NCBI GenBank assembly: GCA_028715885.1
Contig: JAQUQX010000015.1
Location: 1-41,162 of the forward strand
DNA: 41,162 nucleotides
Direction of reading: 5' to 3'
Source of the DNA: Candidatus Methanoperedens sp.
GTDB taxonomy: Archaea; Halobacteriota; Methanosarcinia; Methanosarcinales; Methanoperedenaceae
The notes below the pieces were generated by a model. The model was not told where the DNA came from, did no database searches, and saw only the letters and a program-made list of their open reading frames with translations. The position numbers and the translations under genes were made by a program. The stretch's first letter is position 1; the number at the start of each line of letters is the position of its first letter. Positions 15,117 through 24,793 of this stretch are shown here, in pieces.

Positions 15117-15262
15117 ATATTTTAACATGCGATGATGCTTTATAAGAATAACTGTGCGCATTTCTTCACAATTCTTTAGCAATGCTAAAACCGGAAGATT
15201 TTACGCCCGCGCCCTAACAAAAGGCTTAAATGCAACGAAACCCTTTATGCGAATCCCCAAAA

Positions 15263-15335
15263 GTCCGGATAGTGTAGCGGCCTATCATGGAGGCCTGTCG
15301 AGTCTCCGACCCGGGTTCAAATCCCGGTCCGGACG
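15263..15335 (+). tRNA. tRNA-Asp (GTC)
   Basis: Acceptor GTCCGGA/TCCGGAC with discriminator G, T arm CCGGG-TTCAAAT-CCCGG, anticodon stem GAGGC/GTCTC and loop CTGTCGA, giving anticodon GTC. No intron. Length 73 nt, no encoded CCA. A T-rich tract (TTTTTATTTTT) follows directly and is a likely terminator. The upstream TATA-like sequence is GGCTTAAATG at about 15222-15231. Confidence 0.96.
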
Positions 15336-15397
15336 TTTTTTATTTTTAAAGGGAAAATCACAAATTATATTACTTCATCCCCTAATTTCAGTATCCC

Positions 15398-16663
15398 ATG
15401 GGAACCGAGAAATCAAGAAAATTATTCGAGGAAGCAAAAAAACTCCTTCCCGGAGGCGTAAGCAGCCCGGTACGAGCCATAAAACCATATCCGTTTTACA
15501 CGAAGCGCGCAAACGGCTCAAAAATTACAGATATCGACGGCAACGAGTATATCGACTACGTTATGGGTTACGGTCCGCTGCTTCTGGGTCACAACCATCC
15601 TGCAATCAGGGATGCGGTAATAAAACAGCTCTCAGACGGCTGGTTATACGGTACGCCCACAGAGCTTGAGGTGGCTCTTGCAAAGGAGATAATAAAATTA
15701 TACGCAAGTATAGACATGGTGCGCTTTGTTTCCACGGGAACAGAAGCCACGATGGGAGCGCTGCGGGCAGCCAGAGGATTCACAGGGAAGAACAAGTTCA
15801 TAAAAATCGAAGGAGGATTCCACGGCGCCCACGACGCGGCGCTTGTGAAAGCAGGCTCAGGCGCCACTACGCTTGGCACTCCCGACTCAGCCGGTGTCCC
15901 GAAGGATTTTACGAAAAACACGCTCCAGGTGCCATATAACGACATCGGGGCAATGACAGAAGCGATTGAAGCTTATAAAAAAGATTTGGCAGCGGTTATC
16001 ATCGAGCCCGTTCTTGGCAATATCGGCCCCATCCTCCCCAGAAAAGGCTACTTAAAAGAAGTCCGCGCCGTGACACATGAGAATGATGTGGTGCTGATTT
16101 TCGATGAGGTAATTACAGGATTCCGTCTCGCAATGGGCGGCGCGCAGGAATATTACGGCGTTACTCCCGACATGACCACGCTTGGCAAAATCCTGGGCGG
16201 CGGCTTCCATATCGGCGTCATAGGAGGAAAGCGTGAGATAATGGAAAACATATCGCCGGCAGGAGCGGTGTACCAGGCAGGCACATTCAACGGCAGCCCT
16301 GTATCGATGGCAGCCGGGCTTTCTGTCATCAGCACGCTTAAAAAGGAAAAAGTACATGAAAAAGTGAACAAAGCAGGCGACTTTATACGCGCCGCGCTTC
16401 ATGACGCAATCTCCGACCTCGGTCTTGATTACAGCGTAAGCGGCATCGGAAGCATGTTCAAGGTGTTCTTCGGCGATATGCCGTACAATTACCAGGATGC
16501 GTTAAAATGCGATAAAGAGAAGTTTAATTCGTTCTTCAAGAAAATGCTCGCAGACGGTATATTCCTCCCGCCATCACAATATGAGACCAACTTTTTGTCG
16601 CTGGCTCATTCACAGGACGATATAGATAAGACCATAGAGGCTTATCGAAGGAATTTGAAATGA
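15398..16663 (+). CDS. hemL: Glutamate-1-semialdehyde 2,1-aminomutase
   Basis: A 421-residue class III aminotransferase. It shows [19 protein letters not shown] at the start, [20 protein letters not shown], and [19 protein letters not shown]. The Asp that holds PLP lies in [13 protein letters not shown] and the Schiff-base lysine in [14 protein letters not shown] (about residue 263). It converts glutamate-1-semialdehyde to 5-aminolevulinate, the first committed tetrapyrrole precursor. It heads hemL-hemC-cobA-hemD, overlapping hemC by 4 nt. A TATA-like AAATTATATTA at about 15362 suggests its own promoter after the tRNA. Confidence 0.97.
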   Translation: MGTEKSRKLFEEAKKLLPGGVSSPVRAIKPYPFYTKRANGSKITDIDGNEYIDYVMGYGPLLLGHNHPAIRDAVIKQLSDGWLYGTPTELEVALAKEIIKLYASIDMVRFVSTGTEATMGALRAARGFTGKNKFIKIEGGFHGAHDAALVKAGSGATTLGTPDSAGVPKDFTKNTLQVPYNDIGAMTEAIEAYKKDLAAVIIEPVLGNIGPILPRKGYLKEVRAVTHENDVVLIFDEVITGFRLAMGGAQEYYGVTPDMTTLGKILGGGFHIGVIGGKREIMENISPAGAVYQAGTFNGSPVSMAAGLSVISTLKKEKVHEKVNKAGDFIRAALHDAISDLGLDYSVSGIGSMFKVFFGDMPYNYQDALKCDKEKFNSFFKKMLADGIFLPPSQYETNFLSLAHSQDDIDKTIEAYRRNLK

Positions 16664-17643
16664 AGCTTTCCGGGATGCCCCTTCGGATAGGAACGAGAGG
16701 CAGCAAACTTGCGCTTGCCCAGGCAAACCTCGTTTCAGGACTTCTTTTAAAAAACGGCGTTAAAACCGAAATAAAAATCATAAAGACATGCGGTGATACC
16801 TTTACAGACAGACCGCTTCATGAAGTGCAGGGATTCGGGGTTTTCGTGAGGGAAATAGATGACTCGATGCTGGCAGATGATATCGATATCGCGGTGCACA
16901 GCATGAAAGACGTCCCAACCGAGCGCCCTCCCGAACTCACGATTGCGGCTGTTATGAAACGCGATTCTCCGTATGATTTCCTGCTCACGCGAGACGGGAT
17001 AAAATTAAAAGACCTGCCCGAAGGCGCGATTATAGGAACCACGAGCCTGCGGCGCCGGGCGCAGCTTATGCGATTCCGCAATGACCTTATTATAAAAGAA
17101 CTGCGGGGAAATATCGATACGCGCCTTCGTAAACTAAAGGAAGGGCAGTACGACGGCATATTCCTCGCCGAAGCGGGTCTTGAGAGGATGAAATGGGCTC
17201 TTCCTGGTGAACGCCTCAATCCTGATGATTTCGTCCCATCCGCAAACCAGGGTACTGTGGTCATAGTCACGAAAAAGGACTCCGATGCAAAGCGAGCCGT
17301 GAAGGCGCTGGACGATGAAAAAACACGGTTGGAAACAAGAATCGAGCGCATCATTATAGGTATTCTTGGCGGCGGCTGCCTCGTGCCGATAGGCGCTTTT
17401 GCGCAGACTGAGGGCAATAAGATTCATGTTCGCTGCGAGGTTCTCTCGGTGGATGGAAAACGCTGCGTAAAAATAGATGAATTTATAAACCCTGCCGAAT
17501 ATGAGCAGAAATCTCTGACCATCGGGAACGAGTTGAAACGAAAAGGCGGAGGAGAACTCGTTGAAGAAGCAGTGAAAACGTTTGCAGCAAAAAGAGGAAA
17601 ACATGACCGGGAAAGTTTATCTTGTGGGCTCAGGTCCTGGTGA
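16660..17643 (+). CDS. hemC: Porphobilinogen deaminase (hydroxymethylbilane synthase)
   Basis: A 327-residue enzyme. [16 protein letters not shown] opens domain 1, followed by [14 protein letters not shown] and [12 protein letters not shown] with the substrate-binding arginines. The dipyrromethane cofactor cysteine lies in [13 protein letters not shown]. It polymerises four porphobilinogens to hydroxymethylbilane. Its 3' end overlaps the cobA start by 41 nt, long for a translational overlap. The last 14 residues (after KRGKH) are read from DNA that also encodes cobA and look unconserved. Confidence 0.97.
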   Translation: MKLSGMPLRIGTRGSKLALAQANLVSGLLLKNGVKTEIKIIKTCGDTFTDRPLHEVQGFGVFVREIDDSMLADDIDIAVHSMKDVPTERPPELTIAAVMKRDSPYDFLLTRDGIKLKDLPEGAIIGTTSLRRRAQLMRFRNDLIIKELRGNIDTRLRKLKEGQYDGIFLAEAGLERMKWALPGERLNPDDFVPSANQGTVVIVTKKDSDAKRAVKALDDEKTRLETRIERIIIGILGGGCLVPIGAFAQTEGNKIHVRCEVLSVDGKRCVKIDEFINPAEYEQKSLTIGNELKRKGGGELVEEAVKTFAAKRGKHDRESLSCGLRSW

Positions 17644-18340
17644 CCCCGAGCTTCTGACAATAAAAGCAAAACGACTCATCGAAAGTGCCGAGGTAATCCT
17701 TTACGACCAGCTTCCCGGCGAGGCGATTCTTGCCATGATGCCGGAATCCGCTGAAAAAATCGATGTGGGGAAATACGCCGGGAACCACAAGCTATCCCAG
17801 TGGCAGATAAATGAACTGCTTGTCAAGCGGGCAAAGGAGGACAAGATTGTGGTGCGCCTCAAGGGTGGAGACCCTTATCTTTTCGGGCGCGGGGGCGAGG
17901 AAGCCCAGACTCTTGCGGCAGAAGGTATTAAGGTGGAGGTCGTGCCCGGAATCACATCAGCAATTGCAGTGCCGGCTTATGCAGGAATACCTGTGACTCA
18001 TCGCGATTACGCTTCCATGGTAACCTTTATCACGGGTCATGAAGACCCTGATAAAGAAGAAACCGGACTCGATTGGGAACTTCTGGCGCGGTTTGAAGGA
18101 ACGCTTGTTATCCTCATGGGCGTGAGCATGCTTGCGCGCAATGTGAAAGAGCTGATAAGACACGGGAAATCCATCGATACTCCTGTGGCGGTTATCGAGA
18201 GGGGCACGCGCCCCGACCAGCGTGTCACGGTTGGGACACTTGCGGATATTGTGGGCTTGTGCAAACAGCGAAAAGTTAAAGCGCCAGCTATAACTGTTAT
18301 TGGCGATGTGGTTAAACTCCATCACGAACTTGCCTGGTAA
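17603..18340 (+). CDS. cobA: Uroporphyrinogen-III C-methyltransferase
   Basis: A 245-residue SUMT. The SAM-binding and substrate motifs are [53 protein letters not shown] and the HRDYASMVTFITGH block. It methylates uroporphyrinogen III at C2 and C7 to precorrin-2, the branch point to F430, cobamides, siroheme and the siroheme-dependent heme route. I place the start at 17603: AGAGG lies 5 nt before that ATG, whereas an ATG at 17582 adds seven residues absent from the family. No precorrin-2 dehydrogenase domain is fused. Confidence 0.96.
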   Translation: MTGKVYLVGSGPGDPELLTIKAKRLIESAEVILYDQLPGEAILAMMPESAEKIDVGKYAGNHKLSQWQINELLVKRAKEDKIVVRLKGGDPYLFGRGGEEAQTLAAEGIKVEVVPGITSAIAVPAYAGIPVTHRDYASMVTFITGHEDPDKEETGLDWELLARFEGTLVILMGVSMLARNVKELIRHGKSIDTPVAVIERGTRPDQRVTVGTLADIVGLCKQRKVKAPAITVIGDVVKLHHELAW

Positions 18341-18353
18341 AAAAGAGATAACA

Positions 18354-19124
18354 ATGAAAGTAATCGCTATAATGAGACCTGCAAGCTATCTTGCAGAGTC
18401 GGTTAAACTCGCACATTCCATGGGATTCGCTGTAGTCACCGCGCCCATGATTGATGTGGTGGACAAGACTGACGCCAATTTTTTTGGATTCGTGGAGCGT
18501 ATCATGAAAGGGGAGGTGGATTATGTGATATTTACAAGCGCCAATGGCGTTGAGTTCACACTTTTAAAACTGGACGATCCTGAGGGGTTTATCGAACAGC
18601 TCAATAAGACCCATGTGGTAGCGATTGGTCCTGAGACTGAAAAAGCTCTTTTGAAAAACAAAATCCGGGTAGGTATCATACCAGAGTCTTACAGTTCGCA
18701 GGGACTGGTGGAACACGTTACCGGAGTAGAAGCGGCGGTTATCGAGATTGCCCGAAGCAGCCACGGGGCGCCTGAGCTTATTGATGGGCTCAGGAAAAAA
18801 GGGGCAATTGTGCATGAAACGCAGGTGTACCAGATAATTAGCCCGAGGGATGAGAGGCATGCTGTGCTGATGAAGAAGGCGCTGGCGGGTGAAGTGGATA
18901 TATTTGCATTCACAAGCTCGATGATGGTGAGGAATTTCATGGCGCTTGCCGATGAAATGGGAATGAAGGATGAGCTTGTTGGGATAATGAACGAAAAGAC
19001 CGTTGCTGCTATCGGGAAGCCCACGGCTGATACTTTATCGGGATACGGGGTAAATGTTAAGGTAATACCTGAAAGATACACTTTTGAGGAACTGCTTCGT
19101 GAGTGCAGGGAGCATGACTGTTAA
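18354..19124 (+). CDS. hemD: Uroporphyrinogen-III synthase
   Basis: A 256-residue HemD with the two-lobed pattern of this poorly conserved family: DYVIFTSANGVEFTLL, VVAIGPETEKALL, PESYSSQGLVEHV, then DIFAFTSSMMVRNFMALA, VAAIGKPTADTL and IPERYTFEELLRE. It closes and inverts ring D to make uroporphyrinogen III. The start is at 18354, after an AAAGAGAT site, rather than the upstream in-frame ATG at 18300 that lies inside cobA. It completes the set needed with HemC and CobA; hemA and hemB are not in the window. Confidence 0.92.
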   Translation: MKVIAIMRPASYLAESVKLAHSMGFAVVTAPMIDVVDKTDANFFGFVERIMKGEVDYVIFTSANGVEFTLLKLDDPEGFIEQLNKTHVVAIGPETEKALLKNKIRVGIIPESYSSQGLVEHVTGVEAAVIEIARSSHGAPELIDGLRKKGAIVHETQVYQIISPRDERHAVLMKKALAGEVDIFAFTSSMMVRNFMALADEMGMKDELVGIMNEKTVAAIGKPTADTLSGYGVNVKVIPERYTFEELLRECREHDC

Positions 19125-19154
19125 ATCCGAAGTGTACATTATCTGTCAGTGAAC

Positions 19155-20945
19155 ATGAAAAAACAGCCACATTTCCTCCCCATGTCCCTGCGTGAAGCCG
19201 CAGAGCTTGGAATCAGGGAATTCGACATTATCCTCGTAACAGGCGACGCTTATGTTGACCATCCCTCATTCGGCGCGGCTGTAATCGGCAGAGTGCTGTG
19301 GGATGCAGGCTACAGCGTTGGCATCATAGCCCAGCCTGACTGGAAGAGCGATACTGATTTTAAGAAACTCGGAAAACCCCGGCTATTTTTCGGCGTTACC
19401 TCAGGAAATGTGGATTCCATGGTGAATAATTATACCGCCAACCTGAAAATACGAAGCGATGATGTTTATTCACCGGGCGGGATTCCAAAACGACCAAACC
19501 GCGCTGCGATAGTCTATTCAGATAAGCTGCACTCCATTTTCCCCGATACTCCCATAGTGCTGGGCGGCATCGAGGCAAGTCTGCGCCGGTTTGCGCATTA
19601 CGATTACTGGCAGGATTCCGTGCGCCAGTCCATTCTTGCAGATGCGCCTGCGGATATGATTGTTTTTGGAATGGGAGAAAGGCAGGTGGTTGAGATTGCT
19701 TCACGATTATCAAAAGGCGAGGACATTAAGAACATCACCGATATTCCCGGCACGACCATCAAAATGGAAATAAGTAAGTGGCGCTCGGCGGTGCATGAGG
19801 ATTATGTGGAGATACCTTCGTTCACCGACGTCGCGCAGGATAAAACTCTCTATGCAAAAGCTTTCAACCTGCATTATAAGGAGCAAGACCCTGTCAGAGG
19901 AATGACAGTAGCGCAGCCGCACCCGAAAACCGTAATTATACAGAACAAGCCCGCCATGCCTTTGAGTACGCAGGAACTTGACAGTGTGTATGAACTCCCG
20001 TTCTCAAGAAAAGCGCACCCTTCTTACAAGAAACCCATACCTGCGCTGGCTCCTGTCAGGTTTTCGATAGTAAGCCACCGCGGATGTTTTGCTTCATGCT
20101 CTTTTTGCGCCCTGACGCACCATCAGGGAAGGATAGTGCAGAGCCGGAGCATTGAATCTATTGTGCGCGAGGTTAAAAGAATGACACATATGCCTGATTT
20201 CAAAGGCATCGTGCAGGACGTGGGAGGACCAACTGCAAATATGTATATGCTGCATTGCGCGCGCTGGGATACGCTGGGCGCATGTACAGATAAAATATGC
20301 ACTTTTTGCAAAAGCCTTGATGCAGGTCATGAAAAACAGGTTGAACTCCTGCGGTGCCTGCACGAGATTCCGGGCGTGAAAAAGGTGTTCATAGGTTCGG
20401 GAATACGTTACGACCTTGCGCTTTCCGATACTTCCGATTACCTTCGCGAGCTTTGCGCGCATCATGTGAGCGGGCATCTCAAGGTCGCACCTGAGCACAT
20501 AACGCAGCACGTCACTGATATCATGCACAAACCATCGAGGGAAGTATTTGAGGAATTCAGGAAGAAATTTGACAGTTTAAATAAAGAACTCGGGAAAAAA
20601 CAATATCTTCTCCCGTATTTTATGTCAGGTCATCCCGGCTGTACTGTGGAGGACATGGTTGAACTTGCTGAGTACATTCGCGATAATAATCTCTATACAG
20701 AGCAGGTTCAGGATTTCACGCCCACACCGATGACCGCATCAACGTGCATGTATTATACTGGCATCAATCCTTTCACGATGGAAAAGGTGCATGTTGCGAA
20801 AGGGCGGGAAAAGAGGATACAGCGCGCCCTCTTGCGGTATAAGGACGAAAGGAATTACGGGCTGGTGTATGAAGGGCTGAAGATGGCGGGGCGGGAGGAA
20901 CTGATTGGAGATGGGTGGAAATGTTTAATAGGGAGAAAAAGGTAG
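19155..20945 (+). CDS. YgiQ-type radical SAM protein
   Basis: About 596 residues. An N-terminal YgiQ domain (FDIILVTGDAYVDHPSFGAA, LGGIEASLRRFAHYDYW) is followed by a radical SAM core. The cluster motif is RGCFASCSFCALTHHQGR, spacing C-x3-C-x2-C, at about residue 315. Another Cys cluster DKICTFCKSL follows. It ends with the short conserved C-terminal region rather than a long DUF3362 tail. The reaction of YgiQ proteins is unknown to me. The start could also be GTG at 19149. It lies 30 nt behind hemD on the same strand, so it may be cotranscribed. Confidence 0.92.
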   Translation: MKKQPHFLPMSLREAAELGIREFDIILVTGDAYVDHPSFGAAVIGRVLWDAGYSVGIIAQPDWKSDTDFKKLGKPRLFFGVTSGNVDSMVNNYTANLKIRSDDVYSPGGIPKRPNRAAIVYSDKLHSIFPDTPIVLGGIEASLRRFAHYDYWQDSVRQSILADAPADMIVFGMGERQVVEIASRLSKGEDIKNITDIPGTTIKMEISKWRSAVHEDYVEIPSFTDVAQDKTLYAKAFNLHYKEQDPVRGMTVAQPHPKTVIIQNKPAMPLSTQELDSVYELPFSRKAHPSYKKPIPALAPVRFSIVSHRGCFASCSFCALTHHQGRIVQSRSIESIVREVKRMTHMPDFKGIVQDVGGPTANMYMLHCARWDTLGACTDKICTFCKSLDAGHEKQVELLRCLHEIPGVKKVFIGSGIRYDLALSDTSDYLRELCAHHVSGHLKVAPEHITQHVTDIMHKPSREVFEEFRKKFDSLNKELGKKQYLLPYFMSGHPGCTVEDMVELAEYIRDNNLYTEQVQDFTPTPMTASTCMYYTGINPFTMEKVHVAKGREKRIQRALLRYKDERNYGLVYEGLKMAGREELIGDGWKCLIGRKR

Positions 20946-20946
20946 T

Positions 20947-22713
20947 TTAAAAAAAATATGTTTCGTTCATATCTGGATTTGATTTAAATCCATTGTATTT
21001 AATATAAATTTCTCCAACGTTCATTTTAAGTTTAGAATAGAATTCTTCTTGTAATTTGTTAAGTTCTTCACAAACTTCTTCCATAATATAAAATCTATGC
21101 TCGTCAAACCAGTTCATAATTGGCCTAAAAGTATCGTAATCCACAGAAGGTTGGCTTATATGATTTCTTAGAATAGCCAGTCGTTCTTCGATATCTGACT
21201 TTTTTATTTGTGGCTTTAAGTTAGGGTACAAATCAACCATTCCATCCTCTGAAATTATTATGGCAACAGCTTTATTTTCTGGAATATCGACATATCTTAT
21301 AGCCGAATTGTATCGAGCGCCTCTGGAAGGTGTGCCATGCTGTGTAGCCATCCCATCAAGAATTACGCCAATAGAATGACAGACACCTGAAGTATCTAAT
21401 AATACAGCCCCATCGATTGATGTAATACTTTTTATAAGACCTTCATCAGGCATCAGTGGTTCGATTAATATTGACTGATTTTTTAGTCTCCACGCTTCTT
21501 TTGCGGCATCTTCGGATACAATAATAAGCGTTCCATGCTTTTGTTCGGTTGCTGAAGTAACTATTTTCCAAAGACATTGCAATGCTTCATCCGAGATTTT
21601 AGTAAATATTCTCTTTAATATAGAGTGAAAATTATCTTTATCCAATTTATTAGTGGGAAGATGTGGAATCGTATATTTAACTATCATCATTGTTTGAGAG
21701 TTATGTGATAACTCCCAGACATGGTCGCCCATAAAATTAATTATAAACAAATCTTCATTTGAAGGATTATATTCTCCTTCCAATTTTGCAAAACCAATTA
21801 TATTATTTCCATCTGTGTATAATGCTAATTTTTCAGAAGCTATTTCTAAAAGTTTCCTAACTATTCTATGATTTTTTAACGGTATAGGTTCGGCTAATTT
21901 TATTAGAATATTTAGATTAGGGTGATTTTGTCTTGAAAGTATCAGTTTGCCAATACCAGAATCTCCTTCATATTTTAGAGCGGAAATATAATTACATATA
22001 TCAAAAAGATCATAAGTTCCTCTGTAATCACTGGCTGCGGATATAGCTGTACCAATAAAATGTGCACCGACTACTCTAAGTAACTCACTTTTGTCAGTCT
22101 TGATCATTCTTAGACCCACTCCAGGATAAGGTTTGTAAAGAGGATTAATTGCTTCATTTAGAAAAATGTGTACTAATGCGTCGATAAGAGATTTATCCAC
22201 TCTTAATATATTTGTTTTACTGATAACAATTTCAGATCTCTGAAGAGAATAGAATCTCTCGTAAACAGTCTTCTCAAACTGTAAAATTACAAATACTTCA
22301 TAATTATCTAATATCACTGGACGAGAAACAAAAGACATTTTCCCCGCTCTTTCAAAATGTGTATTGATTATTTCTTGTACAGCTTTTTGTAGACATTCGA
22401 CCTTCAAATCATCATGATACCTTTTATGATACTCTGCATTTGTATGAAATATTTTACTCCGTGAGTCGTTAGCATGTATTTTCTTAGCTAATTCATCTAC
22501 ATCCTTGAAAGCTGCAACATCAATTCCACATTCTTCAGGCTCTACACAAATGGGATGAGAGCCATTTGTAGGTTTACACAAAATTCCAACTAAAAAAACA
22601 CTGGGATTTAACTTATCAGACAATTCATGAAAAATTTCTTTAGCTTCTCTTTCAAGTCCCATTTGAAAATGAGGTTGATATCCCCACATGTAATATTTAA
22701 GAAGGGTTCTCAT
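20947..22713 (-). CDS. Large sensor protein with a variant diadenylate cyclase (DAC/DisA_N) domain
   Basis: A 588-residue protein. Residues about 385-510 resemble a DAC domain: SIDGAVLLDTSG (DGA motif, Asp about 434) and GTPSRGARYNSAIRYVD, at the position of the canonical G-T-R-H-R-T-A nucleotide motif (RHR replaced by RYN). DAC domains make c-di-AMP from two ATP. The about 370-residue N-terminal part has no recognised domain and may sense a ligand, as in multi-domain DAC proteins; residues 510-588 form a helical tail. The start abuts the xseB stop with no gap. It is clearly richer in AT than xseA or ygiQ, suggesting acquisition. Activity is uncertain given the changed motif. Confidence 0.68.
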   Translation of the reverse strand: MRTLLKYYMWGYQPHFQMGLEREAKEIFHELSDKLNPSVFLVGILCKPTNGSHPICVEPEECGIDVAAFKDVDELAKKIHANDSRSKIFHTNAEYHKRYHDDLKVECLQKAVQEIINTHFERAGKMSFVSRPVILDNYEVFVILQFEKTVYERFYSLQRSEIVISKTNILRVDKSLIDALVHIFLNEAINPLYKPYPGVGLRMIKTDKSELLRVVGAHFIGTAISAASDYRGTYDLFDICNYISALKYEGDSGIGKLILSRQNHPNLNILIKLAEPIPLKNHRIVRKLLEIASEKLALYTDGNNIIGFAKLEGEYNPSNEDLFIINFMGDHVWELSHNSQTMMIVKYTIPHLPTNKLDKDNFHSILKRIFTKISDEALQCLWKIVTSATEQKHGTLIIVSEDAAKEAWRLKNQSILIEPLMPDEGLIKSITSIDGAVLLDTSGVCHSIGVILDGMATQHGTPSRGARYNSAIRYVDIPENKAVAIIISEDGMVDLYPNLKPQIKKSDIEERLAILRNHISQPSVDYDTFRPIMNWFDEHRFYIMEEVCEELNKLQEEFYSKLKMNVGEIYIKYNGFKSNPDMNETYFF

Positions 22714-22938
22714 TTATTCTCCTTCCACCTCAAACGGCTCCGTCCTCAGTTCGCCATTCTCCTCGATCAACTGCTCCACTTTCTGCTGGGCGCTCTTCAG
22801 CTTGTCATTGCATTCCCTCACAAGCTTTATCCCCCTCTCGAATAGCATAAGGCTCTCATCAAGCGAAAGCTGCCCCTTTTCCAGTTTCTCCACTATACCC
22901 TCAAGTTCAGCCAGTGATTCCTCAAAACTCATTTCCAT
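22714..22938 (-). CDS. xseB: Exodeoxyribonuclease VII small subunit
   Basis: About 74 residues, the normal length. The family pattern SFEESLAELEGIVEKLEKG followed by LSLDESLMLFERGIKL and a helical tail with NDKLKSAQQKVEQL is unmistakable. Several XseB subunits bind the XseA coiled coil. I place the start at the ATG at 22938, six nt after AGAGGT, rather than the ATG at 22944. It overlaps the xseA end by 10 nt. The next gene downstream (DAC protein) begins immediately at its stop. Confidence 0.95.
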   Translation of the reverse strand: MEMSFEESLAELEGIVEKLEKGQLSLDESLMLFERGIKLVRECNDKLKSAQQKVEQLIEENGELRTEPFEVEGE

Positions 22939-24146
22939 GTGCATACCTCTTTGTCATTTACTTTGCATTTGATTTTTCCATCATTAACTATTATCGAAAG
23001 CTCATCCTTTTTCTCAACATCACCTATGCTGCGCACATGTGTTTCTTCAGGCAATTTCAATGTTATGCTGTAACCCCTCAAAAGCGTCCCGAGCGGACTG
23101 ACTGCATCAAGTTTGCCCGCATGCGCATTGAGCAAAGACCTCTTAACCTCTAAGAGCCTCTGGATATTCAAGCTCTGCCGCTGGGTCAGCTCGTCAGTAA
23201 ATTGCATATAATCAGCCAGCCGCTCAAGGAACAGGCGCGGCTCGACTCCAGCCTTTAATTCTGAAATATGAACCATCACATCTTTAATACTGCGCCTCTT
23301 GTTCTCGATTAACCTCTCGCCCAGCCTGTTTATGTGATTGGCAAGCTCAGCCCTGTCCGGAACCGCTATCTCCGCTGCAGCCGATGGAGTCGGCGCGCGG
23401 ACATCAGCCACAAAGTCCGTTATCGTGTAATCGGTTTCATGCCCTACTGCTGATATGATTGGGATTCTTGAATTGAAAACAGCCAGCGCCACAATTTCTT
23501 CGTTGAAAGCCCAGAGGTCTTCTATCGAGCCGCCGCCCCTGCCAAGGATTATCACGTCGGCGTCGGTTTTATTCAGCAATCCAATCGAACGGGCAATGCT
23601 TTCCGCAGCATATTCTCCCTGCACTATCGTAGGGATAAAAAGCAGGTTTGCGGGATAGCGCCGCTTTATAACCGTCATGATGTCGTGCAGGACAGCGCCT
23701 GTCGGCGATGTTGCGATGCCGATTTTTTTGGGGAATTTCGGCAGGGGTTTTTTATGCTCAGGCGAGAACAAGCCCTCCATTGCCAGTTTGTTTTTTAACT
23801 GCTCAAACGCTTTGTAGAGTTCCCCGATGCCGTCGGGTCGTATATCCCTGACCTTTAACTGGTAAATGCCCCTTTGCTCATAAACATCCAGGTCCCCCAT
23901 GACAAGAACTTTCATGCCATGCTCTGGTTCAAACCGCAGGTTCTTGCCGTACCATTTGAACATAACGCACTGCAATGAGCTGCTTTTATCCTTCAGGGTA
24001 AAATATCGGTGACCTGAGTTATGGTTTGTGAAATTTGATATCTCACCCCTTATCCAGACATCATTGAACCTGCCGCTTGTAAGAATACTCTTAACCGCCA
24101 AGGTGAACTCATGCACGGTATAGATGCCCTTCTCTTCAAAAACCAT
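22929..24146 (-). CDS. xseA: Exodeoxyribonuclease VII large subunit
   Basis: A 405-residue XseA: N-terminal OB fold (RGEISNFTNHNSGHRYFTLKD), catalytic core with KIGIATSPTGAVLHDIM, VIILGRGGGSIEDLWAFNEE and ISAVGHETDYTITDFVADVR, then the helical region that binds XseB. With XseB it degrades single-stranded DNA from both ends to oligonucleotides. Exonuclease VII is mainly bacterial but is present in Methanosarcinales, so a lateral origin in this lineage is plausible. A palindromic region lies 65-95 nt upstream. Confidence 0.96.
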   Translation of the reverse strand: MVFEEKGIYTVHEFTLAVKSILTSGRFNDVWIRGEISNFTNHNSGHRYFTLKDKSSSLQCVMFKWYGKNLRFEPEHGMKVLVMGDLDVYEQRGIYQLKVRDIRPDGIGELYKAFEQLKNKLAMEGLFSPEHKKPLPKFPKKIGIATSPTGAVLHDIMTVIKRRYPANLLFIPTIVQGEYAAESIARSIGLLNKTDADVIILGRGGGSIEDLWAFNEEIVALAVFNSRIPIISAVGHETDYTITDFVADVRAPTPSAAAEIAVPDRAELANHINRLGERLIENKRRSIKDVMVHISELKAGVEPRLFLERLADYMQFTDELTQRQSLNIQRLLEVKRSLLNAHAGKLDAVSPLGTLLRGYSITLKLPEETHVRSIGDVEKKDELSIIVNDGKIKCKVNDKEVCTWK

Positions 24147-24210
24147 AGTGGTTATATTAAATCCCTGTACGTATCTGCTTTACGATAGCGATGTGAAAGT
24201 ATTAGTCAGT

Positions 24211-24241
24211 CCCCGTATTTAAATACGGTTTTTATACGGGG
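24211..24241 (-). promoter_or_regulatory. Double palindrome between the DUF151 gene and xseA
   Basis: CCGTATTTAAATACGG (24213-24228) is a perfect 16-bp palindrome, and CCCCGTAT (24211-24218) can also pair with ATACGGGG (24234-24241), so two folds compete. It starts 4 nt after the DUF151 stop. It may terminate or attenuate that transcript, or be an operator enclosing the TATA-like ATTTAAAT for xseA, which would leave an about 50-nt leader. Confidence 0.5.
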
Positions 24242-24244
24242 CCT

Positions 24245-24700
24245 TTAGAAGTAGTTGTCAATCGACAGGATATTCTCAAGCTCTTCTTTATGAATTACTG
24301 CATCGGAAAGTACGCTTTCTCTAACATTAATAGGCGCGCCGCAACGAAGAGCTATAGCTATGCTATCGCTCGGTCTTGCATCTAACTCGAAATGCTTCCC
24401 GTCCATCGAAACAGACATCCTTGCGTAATAAACACCCTCATTCAATTCATCTATAAGGATACTGTCTATCTTTGAACCCAGGCGTTCAAGCAGCGAGATA
24501 AACAGGTCGTGTGTCATTGGTCTTGGCGGGATTTCATGATTCAAGGCTGAATTAATGGATATCGCTTCTGGTAGTCCGATGTATATGGGCATTATGCGTT
24601 TTGTATTGTCCTCCAGAAGTACAAGCGGTACCGGAGGCGGGGGTTTTTTCTCAAGCAGATATACGCCTTTTATGGCGACCTGCAAAATTGTACCGTTCAT
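24245..24700 (-). CDS. Bifunctional nuclease family protein (DUF151)
   Basis: A 151-residue DUF151 protein. The family block is present: LLEDNTKRIMPIYIGLPEA, RPMTHDLFISLLERLGSKID and ELDARPSDSIAIALRCGAPI. Plant and bacterial members have DNase/RNase activity; archaeal roles are unproven. It lies just upstream of xseA on the same strand, separated by a 98-nt palindromic spacer. A divergent promoter region (24701-24793) lies between it and the small membrane gene. Confidence 0.9.
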   Translation of the reverse strand: MNGTILQVAIKGVYLLEKKPPPPVPLVLLEDNTKRIMPIYIGLPEAISINSALNHEIPPRPMTHDLFISLLERLGSKIDSILIDELNEGVYYARMSVSMDGKHFELDARPSDSIAIALRCGAPINVRESVLSDAVIHKEELENILSIDNYF

Positions 24701-24793
24701 TACGGTATTATTAATAAATGAGATAATAAGTTTTCCGATGGCTGGATAAAAAAACTTAATATGGGATAAAAGAATTAAGCATGGGTGAATAAC

